Positions 1-5,935 of a stretch of DNA of 10,001 nucleotides are shown piece after piece; within the stretch, counting starts at the first letter, position 1, and every line of letters starts with the position of its first letter. The position numbers and the translations under genes were made by a program. The notes below the pieces were generated by a model. That model worked only from the letters and a program-made list of their open reading frames with translations, was not told the origin of the DNA and made no database searches. The DNA is from JACPYG01 sp038063015 (GTDB taxonomy: Bacteria; Patescibacteriota; Minisyncoccia; Minisyncoccales; Staskawiczbacteraceae), in contig JBBTVX010000009.1 in the NCBI GenBank assembly GCA_038063015.1, positions 1-10,001 of the forward strand. Direction: 5' to 3'.

Positions 1-50
1 GGGGGAAGGAATTTTTGCCCGCCCTCGCTTTCCGCCGCCGCCGAATTTCG
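1..50. repeat. left copy of a 50-bp perfect inverted repeat
   Basis: Positions 1-50 are the exact reverse complement of 2375-2424, checked base by base. The copy starts with a G-run at the window edge, so the true repeat probably extends to the left outside the window. Content is GC-rich (GCC GCC GCC and GCCCGCCC blocks) unlike the AT-rich genes. Together the two copies bracket the HTH and Fic genes. Confidence 0.9.
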
Positions 51-51
51 T

Positions 52-68
52 ATTTTGCTTTGCAAAAT
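52..68. repeat. triloop hairpin next to the left inverted repeat
   Basis: ATTTTGC and GCAAAAT form a 7-bp perfect stem around a TTT loop. It lies 1 nt inside the left 50-bp repeat and is followed by GCGCCGCC. The right copy has a hairpin at the equivalent place (2359-2373) with entirely different arms, also followed outward by a GC block, so structure rather than sequence is kept. Confidence 0.6.
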
Positions 69-162
69 GCGCCGCCATAAATGGAGTTGTGCTTGCCCCG
101 CTCACCCGTGCGCACACAACAATTTTTCTCCCTGTGTTCATATGTATCATTATAATACAACA

Positions 163-191
163 TTGCCTAATAATGCAACAAGGATTATAAT
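163..191 (+). promoter_or_regulatory. candidate sigma-70-type promoter of the HTH-fic unit
   Basis: A TTGCCT box (163-168, 4/6 match), a 17-bp spacer and a perfect TATAAT (186-191) are seen. Transcription would start near 198, only about 7 nt before the ATG at 205, giving a near-leaderless mRNA. The region 69-162 upstream holds nothing else that I can recognise. The call rests on sequence match alone. Confidence 0.5.
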
Positions 192-204
192 GTTAATAAC
201 TTAT

Positions 205-411
205 ATGGCTGAAATATCAACAAAACTTGGAAAAAATTTAAAGCGGATAAGAACCGCTAAAAAATTGTCGCAAGGTGCAATTTCTCGCAAATTAGAAGTT
301 CATCGAGCTTATGTTAGCGGGATTGAAAACGGAAAAAGAAACCCCACGCTTGCGACAATTCAGAAATTAGCCGAAGCTCTTGGAGTTCCGGCAGATGAAT
401 TATTGAAATAA
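205..411 (+). CDS. XRE-family helix-turn-helix regulator (68 aa)
   Basis: A small Cro/C1-type DNA-binding protein. The reading frame is open from position 55, but the first 45 codons are cysteine- and histidine-rich and do not resemble any protein I know. The ATG at 205 gives a compact HTH_3 fold: a first helix LGKNLKRIRTAKKLS, then the turn-helix QGAISRKLEVHRAYVSGIE, then NGKRNPTLATIQKLAEALGVPADELLK, the usual XRE ending. An alternative ATG at 190 falls inside the putative -10 box, so I prefer 205. The stop is 5 nt before the Fic gene, so the two are probably co-transcribed. By analogy with other XRE-toxin pairs it may repress its own operon or act as the antitoxin partner; that role is inference. 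The HTH assignment is firm. Confidence 0.88.
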   Translation: MAEISTKLGKNLKRIRTAKKLSQGAISRKLEVHRAYVSGIENGKRNPTLATIQKLAEALGVPADELLK

Positions 412-416
412 AAATT

Positions 417-2348
417 ATGGAAAAATTACGAGGTTTTGATGTGCAAAATCAAGAGTCATCAGAAAATCGCGAGCAACGCGCTGAGGTGCTTTTAAGATTT
501 TTAAATACTGCCGAAAACATTGAACCATTTCATAATAAAAAATTTGAAACAATTTTTTCCGATGAAGAACATAGGCGTGAATTTATTGAAAATTTAAACG
601 CAGAGGAATTTTCGCAATTACTTAGTGGCCTGAATGGAATTTTACGAGATAAGAAAAAGGAAGATTGGAAAATGGATGGGGAAGCCGTGGCGCTTGAAAG
701 TATGTTTTTAGGTACTGACTATGTTCCTCCAAGACAAGAAGAAAAACCTGAGCTTTTAGCCGAGGTTTTACAAACAGCAAGAGCAATGAGCCAAGAAGGT
801 AAAAACATGGAAGATATTGCTTTGCTCATATCCTCATCACTGAATGCGATACATCCATATTTAGATGCGAACGGTAGGACAAGTAGAATGATTTATTTAC
901 TACTAACAAAAGATTTGGGTGAGGAAGGAAAAAAAGAATTGCGAGCGGTTCTATCCGAAAATGGTAGAGATAAGGTCAATATTGACCCCGGGTTAATACA
1001 GGGAGAACTGACTGATTTGATAAAAAATGAGTTGGGAATAAATTCGACGCAAATTTTACCCGAAACAGTTGTTGGACTTTGGCGCGAAAAGCAAGGAGAA
1101 GATTTAGAATTTGGAAACGATGTTGAAGAAAATCAAAAAAAAATATTCTCAGAACTTTTGAAAAAAGATGATGAATATTTCTTTTTTGCAGTGAAGCAAT
1201 ATGTAGATAATAATTCCTTAGAGAGTAGGTATATTAGAAATTTTCCAAGATTTTCAAGAGTGTTGGTTGAAGATCTCGTTAAAGATTTGGATTCCGAGGG
1301 CGTAAATCAGATATTAGCGAATTATAGAAATTTCAAAAAAGAATATGTTGAAAAATTAATTGGTTGTATTGCTGATCCGAATAATGAAGAATACCAAGTG
1401 GAAATTGAAGGGCAGAAAATTCCGCTAAAAACCTATTTTGAAAAGAGAATCAAAGATGAACAGGACAAAAGAACAGAGGAAGAAAGATTGGAAAAAGAGA
1501 AAACAGAAGCCGAACAACGGGAAAAAGAACGTATAGAACAAAAAGAGGAAGCAGTAAAAATTAAATTTGCTTATGGCGAGGGTGATTATAAATTTTTTGA
1601 ACCTTCTGAAATCAAATCTATTCAAGAGGTGGAACGAGAATTGACAGGAATGACGCAAATTGAGCAACAGGAAATTTCAGAAGAACAAAAAATTGATATT
1701 TTGAAAAAATCCCTTTTTGCGTTAGCGGGTAAAATAAATAGTAATGTTTCCATTTCTCAAGAACAAATTGATTCGTATGTTGAAAATAAAAAAACAGAAT
1801 TAGCGGAATTTTTTGCCCAATTTCAGAAAATTTCAGATATTGTGAATTTTATAGAAAATTCTGGAACTTTTGAGTATAAAATTCACACTTCAAGCGATTA
1901 CGAAATACCTTATGCAGAGCAAGAATATTTAGAGCGGCAGGAAGACATCACACGCTTTCTTGACGAATTATTTTCGCAATCTGTTTATTATGTTAGTCCA
2001 AGCGGTTCAGCCTTGCGTCTAAAACTTTTTGAGATTAAGTCCAAGGAATTATCTGGCGTTATTCAGCCAACGACTGAACAAATTTTCTATAATGACAAAA
2101 TGGTTGATTATACCGATAAAAAAGTTATCCAAGTTTCGGATATAGTTCCAGAACAGGGAAAATTTGTTTTTGAAATTACTACACCAGGATTTAGGCAAAA
2201 AGTTTTAACGCAAGAAAATTTAGAGCAAACAACAAAATCAGGCGTAGGTACAATTTCAGATGAAGAAGGAATTTATGTTAATATACCAGAAGGCGCAACG
2301 CTTCATTCAGGTTGGAGAGTTGTCGGAGTGAAAAAGTTAAAAGAATAA
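417..2348 (+). CDS. large Fic/DOC-domain protein (643 aa)
   Basis: Fic enzymes transfer AMP or a related phosphate-containing group to a protein hydroxyl. The signature is seen at residues 146-154, HPYLDANGR, followed by TSR. It matches the HPFx(D/E)GN(G/K)R active-site loop with the catalytic His146, Asp150, Asn152 and Arg154 in place, but with Ala151 where Gly is usual. The Fic core spans about residues 85-210. Residues about 345-385 are a highly charged Lys/Glu stretch that should be helical or coiled coil, and about 260 further residues have no fold I recognise. No signal peptide or membrane segment is visible. I could not find a clear (S/T)xxxE(G/N) inhibitory motif. At 643 aa it is much longer than Doc-type toxins (about 120-200 aa). 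It follows the HTH gene after 5 nt with no Shine-Dalgarno sequence. It is probably a toxin or a modifier of host proteins; the target is unknown. Confidence 0.85.
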   Translation: MEKLRGFDVQNQESSENREQRAEVLLRFLNTAENIEPFHNKKFETIFSDEEHRREFIENLNAEEFSQLLSGLNGILRDKKKEDWKMDGEAVALESMFLGTDYVPPRQEEKPELLAEVLQTARAMSQEGKNMEDIALLISSSLNAIHPYLDANGRTSRMIYLLLTKDLGEEGKKELRAVLSENGRDKVNIDPGLIQGELTDLIKNELGINSTQILPETVVGLWREKQGEDLEFGNDVEENQKKIFSELLKKDDEYFFFAVKQYVDNNSLESRYIRNFPRFSRVLVEDLVKDLDSEGVNQILANYRNFKKEYVEKLIGCIADPNNEEYQVEIEGQKIPLKTYFEKRIKDEQDKRTEEERLEKEKTEAEQREKERIEQKEEAVKIKFAYGEGDYKFFEPSEIKSIQEVERELTGMTQIEQQEISEEQKIDILKKSLFALAGKINSNVSISQEQIDSYVENKKTELAEFFAQFQKISDIVNFIENSGTFEYKIHTSSDYEIPYAEQEYLERQEDITRFLDELFSQSVYYVSPSGSALRLKLFEIKSKELSGVIQPTTEQIFYNDKMVDYTDKKVIQVSDIVPEQGKFVFEITTPGFRQKVLTQENLEQTTKSGVGTISDEEGIYVNIPEGATLHSGWRVVGVKKLKE

Positions 2349-2358
2349 AAGGCGGCGC

Positions 2359-2373
2359 GCCAACTTCGTTGGC
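2359..2373. repeat. triloop hairpin next to the right inverted repeat
   Basis: GCCAAC and GTTGGC form a 6-bp stem around a TTC loop. It sits 1 nt from the start of the right 50-bp repeat, the same place as the 52-68 hairpin at the left copy, but the arm sequences are unrelated. Confidence 0.6.
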
Positions 2374-2374
2374 A

Positions 2375-2424
2375 CGAAATTCGGCGGCGGCGGAAAGCGA
2401 GGGCGGGCAAAAATTCCTTCCCCC
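2375..2424. repeat. right copy of the 50-bp perfect inverted repeat
   Basis: Exact reverse complement of 1-50. It begins 26 nt after the fic stop codon. Its outer half (GGGCGGGCAAAAA, 2401-2413) also pairs with 2437-2449, so the repeat end is part of a second, local hairpin. No transposase lies between the copies, so a non-autonomous element or a pair of dispersed repeats is more likely than an insertion sequence. Confidence 0.9.
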
Positions 2425-2449
2425 CAACCCCCTTCCTTTTTGCCCGCCC
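2401..2449. repeat. 13-bp stem hairpin with pyrimidine mirror-repeat loop; possible fic terminator
   Basis: GGGCGGGCAAAAA (2401-2413) pairs perfectly with TTTTTGCCCGCCC (2437-2449). The 23-nt loop is a near mirror repeat of C and T runs around AA at 2426-2427. It could end fic transcription, although the T-run is inside the stem rather than after it. Confidence 0.6.
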
Positions 2450-2462
2450 GAGCATTCAGGTT

Positions 2463-2481
2463 TTGCGCGCGAAGCGCGCAA
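2463..2481. repeat. triloop hairpin, GC-rich
   Basis: TTGCGCGC and GCGCGCAA form an 8-bp perfect stem around a GAA loop. It is another member of the short-hairpin family seen at 52-68, 2359-2373, 5812-5824 and 5849-5866. Confidence 0.6.
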
Positions 2482-2662
2482 TCATTCAGAGTTTTGCTCA
2501 AAAAATGTTCGAACTTCGTCCAAAAAACACCGCCAATTTTCAGAATTCGGATTTTGGGTATCGCTAAGCGGGATTGTCTCTAACGCATTGAGAAAGTCTT
2601 TCAAAGAATAACTGGAAGCAGATGGCAAATTATTATAAAAATTTTAATAACCTATAGAATTT

Positions 2663-2986
2663 ATGAAACTTGGTATTATTATTTCAACCAACAAATCGGA
2701 AACTAATTGGAACGCTTTCCGCTTAGCGAATTTTGCTCTCAAGCGGGGAGATGGAGTCAAAATTTTTCTTATTGGGGAAGGAGTGGAGTACGAAACGGGT
2801 AGTTCGGATAATTTTAACATTCAAGAACAGATAGCAGAGTTTTTGAAATCGGACAAAGCGCGAATTCTGGCATGCAGCACATGCTTAAAATTGCGTAAAC
2901 AAGAAGCGACTAAAACGTGTCCGATGAATACCATAGAAGACTTGTACATATTAGTTCAAGAATGCGATAAAATTTTAACTTTTTAA
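2663..2986 (+). CDS. DsrE/DsrF-family protein (107 aa)
   Basis: A small protein of the DsrE/TusD fold, a family linked to sulfur carriage on cysteine persulfides. The start MKLGIIISTN with FRLANFALKRGDGVKIFLIGEGVE is the typical first half of the fold (a strand, a long helix, then a strand ending in GEG). Cysteines cluster in ACSTC (Cys71, Cys74), with Cys86 in TCPMNTIEDLY and Cys101. Cys71 or Cys74 would be the likely sulfur-accepting residue; this is inferred from the family. Length is normal for the family. No signal peptide is present, so it should be cytoplasmic. Its stop is 11 nt before the SHOCT protein gene, which suggests an operon. No dsrAB, tus or other sulfur genes are visible, so the substrate is unknown. 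The start has no clear Shine-Dalgarno sequence. Confidence 0.8.
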   Translation: MKLGIIISTNKSETNWNAFRLANFALKRGDGVKIFLIGEGVEYETGSSDNFNIQEQIAEFLKSDKARILACSTCLKLRKQEATKTCPMNTIEDLYILVQECDKILTF

Positions 2987-2997
2987 TTAAAAAATTT

Positions 2998-3675
2998 ATG
3001 AAAAAAATTATTTTCAGCTTAATTAGTATAATGGTGTTTACACTTTTTATTGGCAGCGTTGTCTTTGCTCAAGGAATAACAGACAATACAGCAATAAGTT
3101 CAGATGGTCATACCGCCCGCGAAGAAGCCGAGGGGAAAGCAGTTTGGGAAAAACTTCAAGTCAAAGAGTTGTTCTGCAAGGATTTATCAGATGACAATTT
3201 CGGAGCGCTCGGCGAATATTTTATGGGCCAAATGATGGGTGATTCCCACGAGGCGATGAATAATATGATGATTCAAATGATGGGCGAAAAAGGCGAGGAG
3301 CAAATACACGTTGCGATGGGCAAGCGCTTGAGCGGTTGCGATACTTCCGCCGCAATCCCGTTGCAAGGCATCGGCTTTATGCCGATGATGAATATGATGT
3401 GGGGAGGGTGGTCGTCTCCTTTCGGTTCTAATCAATCAAATAATTCTATGATGAACTTTGGATTTACGCCTTTGGGCGGTTTTGGCTGGATTTTTATGAT
3501 TTTGTGGTGGGTATTGATAATCGCCGGAATTGTGGCGCTTATCAAATGGCTTGCGAGTCAATCCCGCGGCGCTTACAATCATGAAAAATCGCCGCTTGAA
3601 ATTTTGAAAGAACGATATGCCAAAGGCGAAATTGATAAAAAAGAATTTGAAGACAAGAAGAAAGATTTAATCTAA
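2998..3675 (+). CDS. exported Met-rich membrane protein with C-terminal SHOCT domain (225 aa)
   Basis: Residues 1-24 are a signal peptide (MKK, hydrophobic core, VFA then Gln at a probable cleavage site). Residues about 40-115 are predicted outside the membrane and contain Cys60 and Cys114 plus a methionine cluster (about 75-97, motifs FMGQMMG and MMIQMMG, with His84). A second Met patch (about 128-134, MPMMNMM) precedes a Gly/Asn/Trp-rich linker. A transmembrane helix spans about 163-187. The cytoplasmic tail 197-224, SPLEILKERYAKGEIDKKEF, is a classic SHOCT (short C-terminal) domain. SHOCT domains are usually attached to unrelated membrane proteins and help oligomerisation; I do not know the function of this architecture. 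The Met/His/Cys content would suit copper or other soft-metal binding, which is inference. It follows the DsrE-family gene by 11 nt, hinting at a shared thiol or metal role. Confidence 0.75.
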   Translation: MKKIIFSLISIMVFTLFIGSVVFAQGITDNTAISSDGHTAREEAEGKAVWEKLQVKELFCKDLSDDNFGALGEYFMGQMMGDSHEAMNNMMIQMMGEKGEEQIHVAMGKRLSGCDTSAAIPLQGIGFMPMMNMMWGGWSSPFGSNQSNNSMMNFGFTPLGGFGWIFMILWWVLIIAGIVALIKWLASQSRGAYNHEKSPLEILKERYAKGEIDKKEFEDKKKDLI

Positions 3676-3738
3676 CAGTTTGAATAATTTGCCGCCAAAA
3701 AACTTGATAGAAAACGGCTCATTGACAAAATTGATAGG

Positions 3739-3767
3739 TTGAAGTTTTTAGAAAATTAGTTTATGAT
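3739..3767 (+). promoter_or_regulatory. candidate promoter for DUF4446-infB-rbfA
   Basis: TTGAAG (3739-3744, 4/6), a 17-bp spacer and TATGAT (3762-3767, 5/6) precede the DUF4446 gene. The expected start lies near 3774, inside the inverted repeat that follows at once. An upstream TTGACA at 3722-3727 has no good -10 at the right distance. Confidence 0.5.
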
Positions 3768-3789
3768 AGACCTATTATTTAATAGGTCT
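3768..3789 (+). promoter_or_regulatory. 9-bp inverted repeat overlapping the transcription start; operator or terminator
   Basis: AGACCTATT (3768-3776) and AATAGGTCT (3781-3789) form a perfect 9-bp stem around ATTT, starting on the base after the -10 box. It could be an operator at +1, or a hairpin ending read-through from the SHOCT gene (a weak T-rich tail, TTGATTTTATT, follows). It ends 10 nt before the ATG at 3800. Confidence 0.5.
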
Positions 3790-3799
3790 TGATTTTATT

Positions 3800-4270
3800 A
3801 TGGATACGTTTATTGTTTTACTTACAGTGTCGGGGGTGGCGTTTTTGGCATTGGCTGTTTTGAACGGTTTTTTGATTTTTTATTCTTACAAAACAAACAA
3901 AAAATTTGACTTATTATTGGAAAAAGGCAAACTTAAAGACTTAAAAGAGGTTCTATTTAAGCAAATTGATAAAACTAAAAATCAAGAAGAAGCAATAAAT
4001 GGAGTTATTGCCCGGATAAAAAGTTTAGAGAGTATTTCAGAAAAAACCTTTCAAAAAATAGGAGTTGTCAGATTCAATCCGTTCAATAATTTGGGAGGAA
4101 ATCAGAGCTTTATTATAGCCTTATTAGATGGGCAGAATGATGGTTTTGTGATTTCCAGTCTTTTTATTAAAGAAGGAAACAGGGTTTACGCCAAAGCTGT
4201 TAAAAATGGCAAATCAGAGCATTCTTTATCTGGCGAAGAGCAAGAAGCGTTAAAAAGAGCCATGAGCTAA
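3800..4270 (+). CDS. DUF4446 family membrane-anchored protein (156 aa)
   Basis: An N-terminal hydrophobic segment (residues about 4-28) anchors the protein. A charged helical region (about 30-80) follows. The C-terminal domain carries the family signature VGVVRFNPFNNLGGNQSF (about 87-104), then ALLDGQNDGFVISSLF and NRVYAKAVKNGKSEHSLSGEE. These blocks define DUF4446 in Firmicutes and many uncultured bacteria; no biochemical function is established. Length agrees with the family. The stop TAA is 3 nt before the infB start, so the two are probably translationally coupled. The gene is first in what looks like a DUF4446-infB-rbfA operon, driven by the promoter at 3739-3767. No Shine-Dalgarno sequence is visible before the ATG. 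Confidence 0.85.
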   Translation: MDTFIVLLTVSGVAFLALAVLNGFLIFYSYKTNKKFDLLLEKGKLKDLKEVLFKQIDKTKNQEEAINGVIARIKSLESISEKTFQKIGVVRFNPFNNLGGNQSFIIALLDGQNDGFVISSLFIKEGNRVYAKAVKNGKSEHSLSGEEQEALKRAMS

Positions 4271-4273
4271 TTT

Positions 4274-5803
4274 ATGAAAAAAGAAAAAAAAGAAAAATTA
4301 AAAATTAGGCCGCCTGTTGTAGTTGTTTTAGGGCATGTTGACCATGGAAAATCTTCGCTTTTAGAGGCGATTAAAGATTTTAAAATCACCTCAAAAGAAT
4401 CAGGAGGCATAACCCAGCATATAGGAGCGTATGAAGTAGAAATGGATAATCCTTCGACAGGCTCAGGGCAAAGAAAAATAACTTTTATTGATACGCCTGG
4501 CCACGAGGCTTTTTCCGCTATGAGGTCCCGTGGCGCTGAAGTTGCCGACATTGCTCTTTTGGTTATTGATGCGGCGCAATCGGTTCAGCCGCAAACAAAA
4601 GAAGCAGTAATAGCGATAAAAAAAGCGGAGATTCCAATGATAGTTGTCTTAAATAAAATAGATATACCGACAGCTGACCCGGAAAAAATTAAAAGAGAAC
4701 TTTCGAAAATTGATATTCTTGTTGAATCAATGGGGGGAATGGTTCCTTCGGTGAAGGTTTCAGCAAAAGAAAAAACAGGCATTAAAGAATTATTAGAAAT
4801 GATTTTATTAGTGGCGGATATGCAGGAATTAAAAGCAGAAATAGACATTCCTGCCGAGGGTCTCGTTATTGAGTCGTATATGGACAGCTTAAAAGGGCCA
4901 GTGGCAACAGTAATCGTTGAAAAAGGTATTTTAAAGAAAAAGGCTTTTATTGCCACAGATTTAGCATTAGCTAGAGTGAAGAGCTTGGAAGATTTTTTAG
5001 GAAAGCCCATTATAGAGGCCTACCCATCTCAACCGGCAATTGTTTTGGGTTTTGAAAAAGTTCCCGGCGTCGGAGAAAAATTTAAGAGCTATGCCACAGT
5101 TGAGCAAGCTATGGCAAAAATAAAAAAAGAGGAGCCAAAAAGAGAAATAAATACAACCGTTATTGAAACTGGCCCTGATAAAAAGGTTTTAAATATAATA
5201 TTAAAAGGAGATGTTTTCGGTTCGTTAGAGGCCATTGAAGGCGTATTAAAAAGTTTGCCTCAAGACCAGGTTATTTTGAGAATTTTAAAAACAGAGGCAG
5301 GGGACATTAACGAAACAGACGCAAAGTTGGCAGACATGTCAAAGGCCCAGATTATAGGGTTTAGGGTTAAGATTAGCCCTACAGTTTTGCAATTATTAAA
5401 AAACGATACAGAAAAAAAAGTAAGAATAAAAACATTTGATATAATTTATGAATTAATCCAGGAAGTAAGGCAAATTATGGAAAAAAGTTTGGACTCTGAA
5501 ATAGTTTATAAAGAACTGGGCAGATTAAAAACATTAGTGGTTTTCTGGGGAGAAAAAAATAGGCAGATTGTGGGCGGGAAAATTACAGACGGAGAATTTA
5601 AAAAAGGATTAAAGCTTAATGTTTTAAGAGACGACCAAAAGGTTGGAACGGGAAAAATAATAAACCTTCAACGAGACAAAAAAGATGTAGAAAAATTAAA
5701 GAAAGGCGACGAAGCAGGAATATTGTTTGAAGGAAATGTAAAAATTGAAACAAAAGATATTTTAGTGGCATATATCGAAGAAAGAAAAAAAGGAGAACTA
5801 TAG
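4274..5803 (+). CDS. infB: translation initiation factor IF-2, short form (509 aa)
   Basis: IF-2 is the GTPase that places initiator fMet-tRNA on the ribosome and promotes subunit joining. All G motifs are seen: G1 GHVDHGKS (20-27), G2 Thr in GGIT (47), G3 DTPGH (73-77), G4 NKID (127-130) and G5 SAK (163-165). The GTPase domain is followed by beta-barrel domain II (about 190-275), the alpha/beta domain III (about 300-400, with GDVFGSLEAIEG and DINETDAKLADMS) and the C-terminal fMet-tRNA-binding barrel (about 415-509, with YKELGRLKTLVVFWGEKNRQIVGG). The long N-terminal extension of E. coli IF-2 is absent, as is common in reduced genomes. Residues 60-66 (PSTGSGQ) are an extra loop between GAY and ITF: E. 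coli has 8 residues there and this protein 15, and removing the 7 restores the usual length. The start lies 3 nt after the DUF4446 stop. The end, ERKKGEL, is complete. Confidence 0.97.
   Translation: MKKEKKEKLKIRPPVVVVLGHVDHGKSSLLEAIKDFKITSKESGGITQHIGAYEVEMDNPSTGSGQRKITFIDTPGHEAFSAMRSRGAEVADIALLVIDAAQSVQPQTKEAVIAIKKAEIPMIVVLNKIDIPTADPEKIKRELSKIDILVESMGGMVPSVKVSAKEKTGIKELLEMILLVADMQELKAEIDIPAEGLVIESYMDSLKGPVATVIVEKGILKKKAFIATDLALARVKSLEDFLGKPIIEAYPSQPAIVLGFEKVPGVGEKFKSYATVEQAMAKIKKEEPKREINTTVIETGPDKKVLNIILKGDVFGSLEAIEGVLKSLPQDQVILRILKTEAGDINETDAKLADMSKAQIIGFRVKISPTVLQLLKNDTEKKVRIKTFDIIYELIQEVRQIMEKSLDSEIVYKELGRLKTLVVFWGEKNRQIVGGKITDGEFKKGLKLNVLRDDQKVGTGKIINLQRDKKDVEKLKKGDEAGILFEGNVKIETKDILVAYIEERKKGEL
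4451..4471 (+). repeat. dispersed-repeat-like insert translated within infB
   Basis: The 21 nt begin with CCTTCGACAGGCTCAGG and encode PSTGSGQ exactly in frame. From memory, this sequence and close variants (CCTTCGACAAGCTCAGG) recur as dispersed repeats in genomes of uncultured bacteria; I could not verify that here. It occurs once in this window. The length is a multiple of three, which keeps the IF-2 frame. Confidence 0.65.
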
Positions 5804-5811
5804 AAATCATC

Positions 5812-5824
5812 GTGGCTCCGCCAC
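5812..5824. repeat. triloop hairpin after infB
   Basis: GTGGC and GCCAC form a 5-bp stem around TCC, 9 nt after the infB stop. It opens a 110-bp tract of hairpins that fills the whole infB-rbfA gap. Confidence 0.5.
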
Positions 5825-5831
5825 TCTACGC

Positions 5832-5877
5832 AATTTTGTAAAAATTATATTTTGCTTCGCAAAAATTTTACAAAATT
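5832..5877. repeat. long AT-rich hairpin with TTC loop between infB and rbfA
   Basis: AATTTTGTAAAA (5832-5843) and ATTTTGC (5849-5855) pair with GCAAAA and ATTTTACAAAATT (5859-5877) around a TTC loop (5856-5858), with a 5-nt bulge on the left arm. The inner part equals the 52-68 hairpin apart from one loop base. It may stabilise or end the infB message. Confidence 0.6.
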
Positions 5878-5909
5878 ACTTGATTTATGTAATTTCCTCC
5901 GCTTCGCTA

Positions 5910-5927
5910 CGGGCGGGCATTCGCCCG
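5910..5927. repeat. GC-rich hairpin just before rbfA
   Basis: CGGGCG (5910-5915) pairs with CGCCCG (5922-5927) around GGCATT; an alternative stem is GGGC with GCCC around ATTC. The flanking sequence TCCGCTTCGCTACGGGC is GC-rich against AT-rich genes. It ends 8 nt before the rbfA ATG and could block or guide ribosome access. Confidence 0.55.
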
Positions 5928-5935
5928 AAATTATA

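Larger units (their letters stand above)
2349..2662. other. repeat-rich intergenic region between fic and dsrE-like gene
   Basis: This 314-bp stretch has no credible gene. It holds a hairpin at 2359-2373, the right 50-bp inverted repeat, a long hairpin with a pyrimidine mirror loop, and the 2463-2481 hairpin. The open frames that cross it (for example plus strand 2312-2611) run through the repeats and have no protein-like composition. The part from 2482 to 2662 shows no structure that I can name apart from an AT-rich tract (2628-2662) just before the next gene, where its promoter probably lies. Confidence 0.7.

Noticed and set aside
55..204. N-terminal extension of the HTH protein
   Set aside because: It runs through the hairpin at 52-68 and the putative promoter, and its Cys/His-rich composition does not fit the XRE family.
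2278..2611. Open frames on both strands across the fic/dsrE gap
   Set aside because: They read through GC-rich repeats and show repeat-derived composition without any domain.
4585..5010. 141-codon minus-strand open frame inside infB
   Set aside because: It is antisense to conserved IF-2 GTPase and barrel sequence and is a codon-bias shadow.
5852..5935. TTG-started N-terminal extension of RbfA
   Set aside because: It is translated hairpin repeat, and RbfA normally begins at NRIERVN, next to the ATG at 5936.
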